Below are positions 58,889 to 64,000 of a DNA stretch of 64,000 bases, in pieces (position 1 is the stretch's first letter; every line of letters begins with the position of its first letter). The notes below the pieces were generated by a model. It had not been told where the DNA came from. It saw nothing but the letters and a program-made list of their open reading frames with translations, and did not search any database. The stretch comes from Pseudonocardia benzenivorans CB1190. GTDB lineage: Bacteria > Actinomycetota > Actinomycetes > Mycobacteriales > Pseudonocardiaceae. The stretch is from positions 6,712,501 to 6,776,500 of the forward strand of contig NC_015312.1 in assembly GCF_000196675.2 (NCBI RefSeq), in the 5' to 3' direction. The translations under genes and the position numbers were made by a program.

Positions 58889-61458
58889 ATGCGACTCCTG
58901 GAGCGCGAGAACCTCCTCGCGGTGCTCGAGGAGGCAGCGCGCCCCGACCCGTCCGGGCCGGGTGGGGTGGGGTGGTGCTGGTCGCCGGCGACGGGGGGAT
59001 CGGCAAGACCGTCCTGCTGCGCGCCTTCGCCGAGCGGACCCGGGCGCTGCCGGTGCTGTGGGGGATGCGCGACTCGCTGAGCACACCCCGGCCGTTGGGT
59101 CCGTTGCGCGACGTCGCGGGCGAGCTCGACCCTGCGCTGCCCGCCCTGCTGCGCGGCAGCGCCGCCCAGCACGAGATCTTCGCCGCGGTCCTGGAGGCGC
59201 TGCGGACGCGGCCGCGGGTCCTCGTCGTCGAGGATCTGCACTGGGCCGACGAGGCGACACTCGACCTCGTCCGGTTCCTCGCCCGCCGGATCCGCGCGCT
59301 GCCGCTCGTGCTCGTGCTCTCCTACCGGGACTCGCTCGGCGTCGACCATCCGCTGAGCGCCGTACTGGGCGATCTTGTCTCGGCCCCGGGCACGCGCAGG
59401 CTGCAGCTCGCGCCGCTCACCCGGGCCGCCGTCGCCGAGCTCGTCGAGGGCCACGGCCTCGACCCGGCCGGGGTGCACCGCCGCACCGCGGGCAACCCGT
59501 TCTTCGTCAGCCAGATCCTCGCCCAGCCGCACTCACCGCTGCCGGAGAACGTCCGGGACGCCGTGCTCGCGCGGGCCGCCGGCCTGGATCCGCAGGCCCG
59601 GCACTGCCTCGAGCTGCTCTCGTGCGCGCCCGAGCCGGTGAGCGGCGAGGTGCTCACCGCGCTGGGGATGTCGGCGGCGACGGTGGCCGGCCTCGCCGCG
59701 ACCGGTCTGGTCGACCGGCGGGGGCGCGGCGTCGCGTTCCGCCACGAGATCGCCCGCTCCGCGGTGCTCGACGCGGCCGTCCCGGGCACGGAGCCGGCGC
59801 TGCACGCGGAGATGATCGCGGCGCTGGAGGCCGTCGACGGCGACGCGAGCGCGCTGGCGCACCACTCGGTCGCCGCCGGTGACGTCGAACGGGTGCTGCG
59901 CTACGCGCCGGCCGCGGCCACCGAGGCGTCGCGGTCCGGGGCGCACCGCGAGGCCGTCGCCTTCTACGAGGCCGCGCTCGCACACACCGGGCCGGAGCAG
60001 GCGGTCGTGCGGGCGGCCCTGTTGGAGAGCATCTCGCTCGACCTCTACCTGACCGACCGGTTGCGGGAGGCGATCGCGGCCAGGGAGCAGGCCCTGGAGG
60101 TGCGGCGCGAGCTGGGTGAACAGGTCGCGGTCGGCATCGGCCACACCGCGCTCGCGGGGTACGCCTGGTACGCGGCCGACCGCGCGCTCGCCGAGCGGCA
60201 CGCCGAGGCCGCGATCGAGATCCTCGCGGGTGTCGACGACCGTCGCGCGTTCGGCTTCGCGCTCTCCCGCCAGGCGTTCCTCGCGGCGTGGCGCGGGGAC
60301 GCGGTCGCGGCGCGGCGTTCCGGTGCGCAGGCCGCCGAGATCGCCGCCGAGCTCGGCGGGGACCCGGTGCTCAGCAGCACCGCAGCGGTCGGGATCGCGG
60401 TGGCGCGTCTCGTCGACGGCGACGTCCGCGGCCGGGCCGACCTGCTCGCCGCCACCGACGTGGGGCTGCGGCACCGGCTCGACGACCTCGCGACCACCCC
60501 GATGAGCAACCTGTGCAGCTTCGACGTCGAGCAGGGCCGCCTCGCGGTGGCCGAGGAATCGGTGGCGGACGCGCTGCGCATCAGCGAGCAGCGCGACACC
60601 CCGATCTGCACGGCGTACCAGCTGGGCGTGCGTGCCAGGCTGCGCCTGCTGCAGGGCCGGTGGGACGAGGCCGAGCAGGACGCGCGCACCGTGCTGCGCT
60701 CCTTCGACCTACCGCTCAGCCAGCTCTGGCCGCACCTGGTGCTGGCGCTGCTCCTGGCCCGGCGGGACGCTCCGGCGGCCAACCCGCACCTCGACGAGCT
60801 GTGGCGCCTGGTGCGCCGGCTCGACAGCCCCAACATGGTCGCGCCGGCCGCGGCGGCCCTGATGGAGAACGCCTGGATCACGCGCCGACCCGACGACCGG
60901 CTCCGGGACCCTCTGGTCACCGACCTGTTCACCCGGGAGTACACCGGCCGGCCGACCACCCTGTCCGCGGTGGGGCTGTGGGCACGCCGCCTGGCCGACA
61001 GCGACGTGCAGCAGTGCGGGGACGTCCCGGCCGCGGCGCCGCAGCCGGCGGATGCGGACCGGCCGTACGACCGCGCGCTGGAGCTGTGGGACGCCGGATC
61101 GACCGACGACCTGCTCGCCGCGCTCCCGCTGCTCGACGAGCTGGCGGCCAAGCCGGTCGCCGCGCTGGTCAGGGCCCGGCTGCGGGCCTCGGGGGTCAGC
61201 AGCGTCCCGCGCGGCCGGCTGCCGGCCACCCGTGCCAACCCGGCCGGGCTGACCGCCCGCCAGCTCGACGTGCTGGAACTGCTCGTCGACGGGTTGAGCA
61301 ACGGCCAGATCGCGTCGCGGCTGGTGATCTCGCCGAAGACCACCGACCACCACGTGTCGGCGATCCTGGCGAAGCTCGGGGTCGGCTCCCGCGCCGAGGC
61401 GGCGGCTGCGGCCCGCCGGCTGGGCATCGCCGGCGGGCCGGCGGTCACGCGGACCTGA
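58889..61458 (+). pseudogene. second LuxR/AAA regulator, frameshifted near the start
   Basis: The N-terminus (RLLERENLLAVLEEAARPDP, ATG at 58889) and the rest of the gene are in different frames. The switch lies in a G-rich run at 58961-58975, just before Walker A (VVLVAGDGGIGKTVLLRAFA). After it the frame is open to 61458, with Walker B VLVVEDLHWADEATLD, helical repeats, and the LuxR domain (LTARQLDVLELLVDGLSNGQ, IASRLVISPKTTDHHVSAIL). A one-base sequencing error in the G-run would restore a normal gene of about 856 aa; otherwise only an N-terminally shortened protein is possible. Confidence 0.82.
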
Positions 61459-61996
61459 GTCGCGCGCCGCCCGACGTACCGCGCCCTGCCGGCGACGGCA
61501 CCCACCGGGCCGTCCGCAGCAGGCTGCTCGTGTGGAGGCCGTCGTGGCCGATCCGCGCGAGGTCGCGCTCGACCTCCGTGGACCGCGGGCCGTCCACGAC
61601 CACGGTCAGCGCGGCGGCCGGGCCGTCGTGCCCGAGCGCGGGCTGGATCGTCACCGGCCAGCCGCGGTCGCGCAACAGGGTGGCGAGCGGCACGCCGTCG
61701 CCGGGGACGACGACGCGGTGCTCGACCGGGTCGCCCGCGAGCCGGCCACCGACCGCCACGCCCAGGTAGACACCGATCGCGACACCGATCGCGTAGCCGG
61801 CGATGTTCGCGGGCCGGTCGAGGTTGGTGACCACCTGACCGAGCGCGACGACCTGGATGACGGCGTTGAGCGCCCCGAGCGCCGCGGCCGCCCGTTTTCG
61901 TCCGCGCGCCGCCACCGTCATCCGGACCTGCCACACACCCACCTCGAGAACGACCAGCACGGCGATGAGCACCGGCTGACCTACCGTGGTCCACAT
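61445..61996 (-). CDS. DUF5698/UPF0316-type membrane protein
   Basis: The 183-aa product has an N-terminal membrane part of three segments (VGQPVLIAVLVVLEVGVWQV, ALGALNAVIQVVALGQVVTN, IAGYAIGVAIGVYLGVAVGG) and a soluble C-terminal domain (HRVVVPGDGVPLATLLRDRG, VVVDGPRSTEVERDLARIGH). This resembles the UPF0316 (DUF2179/DUF5698) family of unknown function. It overlaps the end of the LuxR gene by 14 bases in convergent orientation. Confidence 0.78.
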   Translation of the reverse strand: MWTTVGQPVLIAVLVVLEVGVWQVRMTVAARGRKRAAAALGALNAVIQVVALGQVVTNLDRPANIAGYAIGVAIGVYLGVAVGGRLAGDPVEHRVVVPGDGVPLATLLRDRGWPVTIQPALGHDGPAAALTVVVDGPRSTEVERDLARIGHDGLHTSSLLRTARWVPSPAGRGTSGGARLRSA

Positions 61997-62026
61997 GTCG
62001 ATCTCCTCCCCCCGCCGCGGGCGGGG

Positions 62027-62638
62027 TCAGCCGACCCTGCGGGCGGTGTGGATGCGGTACTCCCACGGCAGGACCGTTCCGGACGTGCCCCGGTCGAAGC
62101 GGGTGGCGACCGCGGCCAGGTCCCGGTCCAGCGCCGCGACCTCGTCGGGGTCGGCGCCGAGCGCACGGTAGGTCGCGATGGTGGGCCCGTCGACGGTCTT
62201 CCAGTGGTCGCGCCAGGTCTGCGGGGTCGGGAACCGGTCGACGCGGAGCACCCCCGGCGTCGCCGCGACGTCGGTGACGCGGTCGCCGAGCAGCCTGCGG
62301 ACGTAGCGGTCGTCGCCCCACCGGACCGGGGAGAGCGCACCCGTCGGCGGCGGCGCGGCGTAGGGCCCCAGCGCGCGGAACATCTCTCCGACGAACCCGT
62401 CGCTCGTCCAGTTCAGCAGGGCGATCGTGCCACCGGGGCGGCACGCCCTGACCAGCTCGTCCACGGCCTGTTGATGGTGCGGCGCGAACATCGCGGGGCC
62501 GAGCTCCGCGATCAGCTCGGCCGCGACCCGGGGGTAGTCACCGAGCGCCCACATGGCGCGGTGGCGCGCCTTGAGGGCGCGGTCGTCGATCGTGTCGGTC
62601 GTCGTCGGGGTCGTCGTCGGGGTCGTCGTCGGGGTCAT
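62027..62638 (-). CDS. methyltransferase-like protein lacking the SAM-binding region
   Basis: The 203-aa product starts with a Thr/Pro repeat tail (MTPTTTPTTTPTTTDT, encoded by a 12-base repeat at about 62593-62638), then KARHRAMWALGDYPRVAAEL. It then jumps directly from ELIAELGP to AMFAPHHQQAVDELVRACRP. In the usual class I methyltransferase of this type about 80-90 residues, including the DVAAGSGN SAM-binding motif, lie between these segments. The rest (GGTIALLNWTSDGFVGEMFR, YRALGADPDEVAALDRDLAA) is normal. The deletion is in frame, so the gene is open but should not bind SAM. Confidence 0.75.
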   Translation of the reverse strand: MTPTTTPTTTPTTTDTIDDRALKARHRAMWALGDYPRVAAELIAELGPAMFAPHHQQAVDELVRACRPGGTIALLNWTSDGFVGEMFRALGPYAAPPPTGALSPVRWGDDRYVRRLLGDRVTDVAATPGVLRVDRFPTPQTWRDHWKTVDGPTIATYRALGADPDEVAALDRDLAAVATRFDRGTSGTVLPWEYRIHTARRVG

Positions 62639-62974
62639 CGTCGTTCTCCTCGGCTCGGTCGACCCGTCGTGGCGCGGGTCGCGATGTCCGGGACGCTAGG
62701 AGCGCCGACCCCGGGGTTCGTCGGGAAGGACACCCCCATCTCGTCGGGGACCACCCATGCCGGGAGGGGTTCCCGGGCCGGGGGTAGGGACCCGGCCCGG
62801 ACGTAGGTGGTCCGCGACGAAGGATGGGGAGATCCTCCGACGTGGCCGCGGGGGTCGCGCTCCTACCGTTCTGGTCGTGAGCGGCGATGGTCGCCACAGC
62901 GACGGTCGCCGCTCACGGCTGGACCATCCGGCCTGCTCACGAACCCACCCGACACCCAGAGGACGGAGCCCGTC
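62639..62974. other. intergenic region before the DUF4242 gene
   Basis: No gene is supported. Repeated CGGGCCGGGGG/CCCGGCCCGG words around 62766-62800 could form a hairpin. The promoter of the following gene should be here. Confidence 0.3.
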
Positions 62975-63250
62975 ATGCCCACCTTCCTGATCGAGCGCAA
63001 CATCCCCGGCGCCGCACAGCTCACGCGCGAGCAGCCGCGCGACATCGCCCGCACGTCCAATGCGGTCGTGGACGGTCTGGACACCGACTACACGTGGAAC
63101 TTCAGCTACGTGGCCGGCGACAAGATCTACTGCGTGCACGAGGCCGAGGACGCCGAGACCGTGCGGGAGCACGCGCGACGCGGGGGCTTCCCGGCGGACG
63201 TCGTCGTCGAGATCGCCGACCGGTTCGGGCCGGCGACGGCGACGGAGTGA
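62975..63250 (+). CDS. DUF4242 (SCO4226-like nickel-binding) protein
   Basis: The 91-aa product begins MPTFLIERNIPGAAQLTREQ, then NFSYVAGDKIYCVHEAEDAE and TVREHARRGGFPADVVVEIA. This matches the DUF4242 ferredoxin-like family; a Streptomyces member (SCO4226) binds nickel. GAGGACGGAG lies upstream of the ATG. It is outside the hydrogenase island, and I see no evidence of a functional link, although a nickel-binding chaperone could help a nickel enzyme. Confidence 0.85.
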   Translation: MPTFLIERNIPGAAQLTREQPRDIARTSNAVVDGLDTDYTWNFSYVAGDKIYCVHEAEDAETVREHARRGGFPADVVVEIADRFGPATATE

Positions 63251-63330
63251 CGGCGCGGATGCCGGGACCGGTCACCCGACGTGTGACCGGACCCGGCCCT
63301 GCCGTCCGTGCGCGGCCTGCGGCCGAGGAC

Positions 63331-64000
63331 TCACCACGCGACCTCGGCACCGACCGGCCGGTGGTCGCTGCCGGTCGACGGCAGCACCCACGACGCCTGC
63401 GCCGTCACACCACGGACCAGGATCTGGTCGGACCGCACGACGGGGAACGCCGACGGCCACGTGAAGCCGAACCCCTGTCCGGCGGCCTCCTGGGCCGGTC
63501 GCAGCCGTGAGGTGAGGCCGGCGAACGCGCGGTCGTCCATTGTGCCGTTCAGGTCCCCGAGCAGCACCACCCGCTGGTCGGGCTCGGCGGCGACGGCCTC
63601 GGCGAGCGTCTGTACACCGGCGTTGCGGCTCTCCGTCCAGAAGCCGTTGCGGGGGAACACCCGCACCGACCCGAGATGCGCGACGTACACGGCGAGCGGG
63701 CCGTGGTCCGTGGTCACCGTGGCGCGCAGCGCCCGGGTCGTGTCCATGGCGACGTCGACCGGCCGCACGTCCGACAGCGGCAGCCTGCTCCACAGTCCGA
63801 CCGTGCCCTGCACCGTGTGGAACGGGTACGCCGCCGCCAGCTCGTGCTCGTAGGTGGGGAGCGCCTTCGGGGTCAGCTCCTCGAGTGCCAGCAGGTCCGC
63901 GCCCGAGGAGACCAGGTCACGGGCCGTGCCGGCCGCGTCCGTGTTGGCGGCGTCGACGTTGTGCGTGACGACCCGAAGACCACCGCCCGGGTGCGACTTG
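63331..64000 (-). CDS. endonuclease/exonuclease/phosphatase-family protein, 5' end outside the window
   Basis: The frame is open from the right edge to the stop at 63331. Visible motifs are LRVVTHNVDAANTDAAGTAR (Asn of the active site), LLALEELTPKALPTYEHELA (metal Glu), VYVAHLGSVRVFPRNGF, VVLLGDLNGTMDDRAF (Asp/Asn pair) and the C-terminal SDQILVRG and TGSDHRPVGAEV (catalytic Asp-His). This is the EEP phosphodiesterase fold. Actinobacterial relatives often have several membrane segments N-terminally, which would lie beyond the window. Confidence 0.87.
   Translation of the reverse strand, partial: KSHPGGGLRVVTHNVDAANTDAAGTARDLVSSGADLLALEELTPKALPTYEHELAAAYPFHTVQGTVGLWSRLPLSDVRPVDVAMDTTRALRATVTTDHGPLAVYVAHLGSVRVFPRNGFWTESRNAGVQTLAEAVAAEPDQRVVLLGDLNGTMDDRAFAGLTSRLRPAQEAAGQGFGFTWPSAFPVVRSDQILVRGVTAQASWVLPSTGSDHRPVGAEVAW

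Noticed and set aside
56043..59084. 1013-codon minus-strand open frame
   Set aside because: Antisense of the LuxR/AAA gene, low-complexity Gly/Arg/Val translation and no plausible start.
62593..62638. 12-base tandem repeat as a separate repeat locus
   Set aside because: Only three to four units, all inside the coding start of the methyltransferase-like gene; better described there.
62975..63250. Functional link of the DUF4242 nickel-binding-type gene with the hydrogenase
   Set aside because: It lies 27 kb outside the island with unrelated neighbours; only the nickel-binding report for a family member suggests a link.
1..64000. CRISPR arrays, rRNA or tRNA genes
   Set aside because: No regularly spaced repeats, rRNA-like stretches or tRNA cloverleaf signatures were recognised on reading the window.

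Overview
The window is very GC-rich DNA with actinobacterial gene content: MalT-type LuxR regulators, an Acg-like nitroreductase, many GTG starts, and densely packed operons joined by ATGA/GTGA overlaps. The best guess is a Pseudonocardiaceae-like actinobacterium, probably Pseudonocardia; this is inference from gene content, not a database match. No rRNA, tRNA or CRISPR array was seen.

Left flank (1-7052): the end of an alpha/beta hydrolase, an IS30 element, a homogentisate-dioxygenase-like gene, an AlkD-like repair gene, an Hsp20, and a two-component system. The histidine kinase of that system is broken. Its C-terminal half lies at 6108-7052 and its N-terminal membrane half at 35739-36570, on the same strand and in the same frame. 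Both halves abut a CTAG duplication (7049-7052 and 35739-35742), so 28.7 kb has been inserted into one gene.

Inserted island (7053-35738): an IS982-type element sits in the kinase. Inside its left terminal repeat, between TAA duplications, sit two direct copies of a 1614-bp IS5-type element, apparently identical, that also carries a pRiA4b-ORF3-like passenger gene. Between the two copies lie 24.5 kb: an IS701-type element, an IS110-type element, IS481 and arsC remnants, hypBA and an AraC regulator on the minus strand, and a long plus-strand operon for a group 2a (Huc-type) uptake [NiFe]-hydrogenase. The operon encodes HucM, HucS, HucL, a maturation protease, HucE (NifU+Rieske), an NHL propeller protein, HypF, three HypC-type domains, a SIS-domain pair, HypE, HypD and several unknown conserved-looking proteins. 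After it come a decayed ParB-like fragment and an intradiol dioxygenase/ABM gene pair. Overall this looks like an atmospheric-hydrogen-oxidation module delivered by an IS5-bounded composite transposon or by integration of a circular, possibly plasmid-derived, molecule.

Right flank (35743-64000): a lipoprotein M23 protein, a large unrecognised propeller-like protein, a decayed TPR-type regulator, an unrecognised 456-aa protein with a promoter/palindrome, an alpha/beta hydrolase, a Tat-type nitroreductase with a membrane partner, and truncated LuxR and amidase genes joined tail to tail. These are followed by a TetR gene with two matching palindromic operators, a second TetR, a copper operon (HMA protein, FAD oxidoreductase, CopA with an unusual C-terminal extension, ABC ATPase and permease), two large LuxR regulators (one frameshifted), a DUF5698 membrane protein, a methyltransferase-like gene lacking its SAM-binding region, a DUF4242 protein and a partial endonuclease/exonuclease/phosphatase-family protein.
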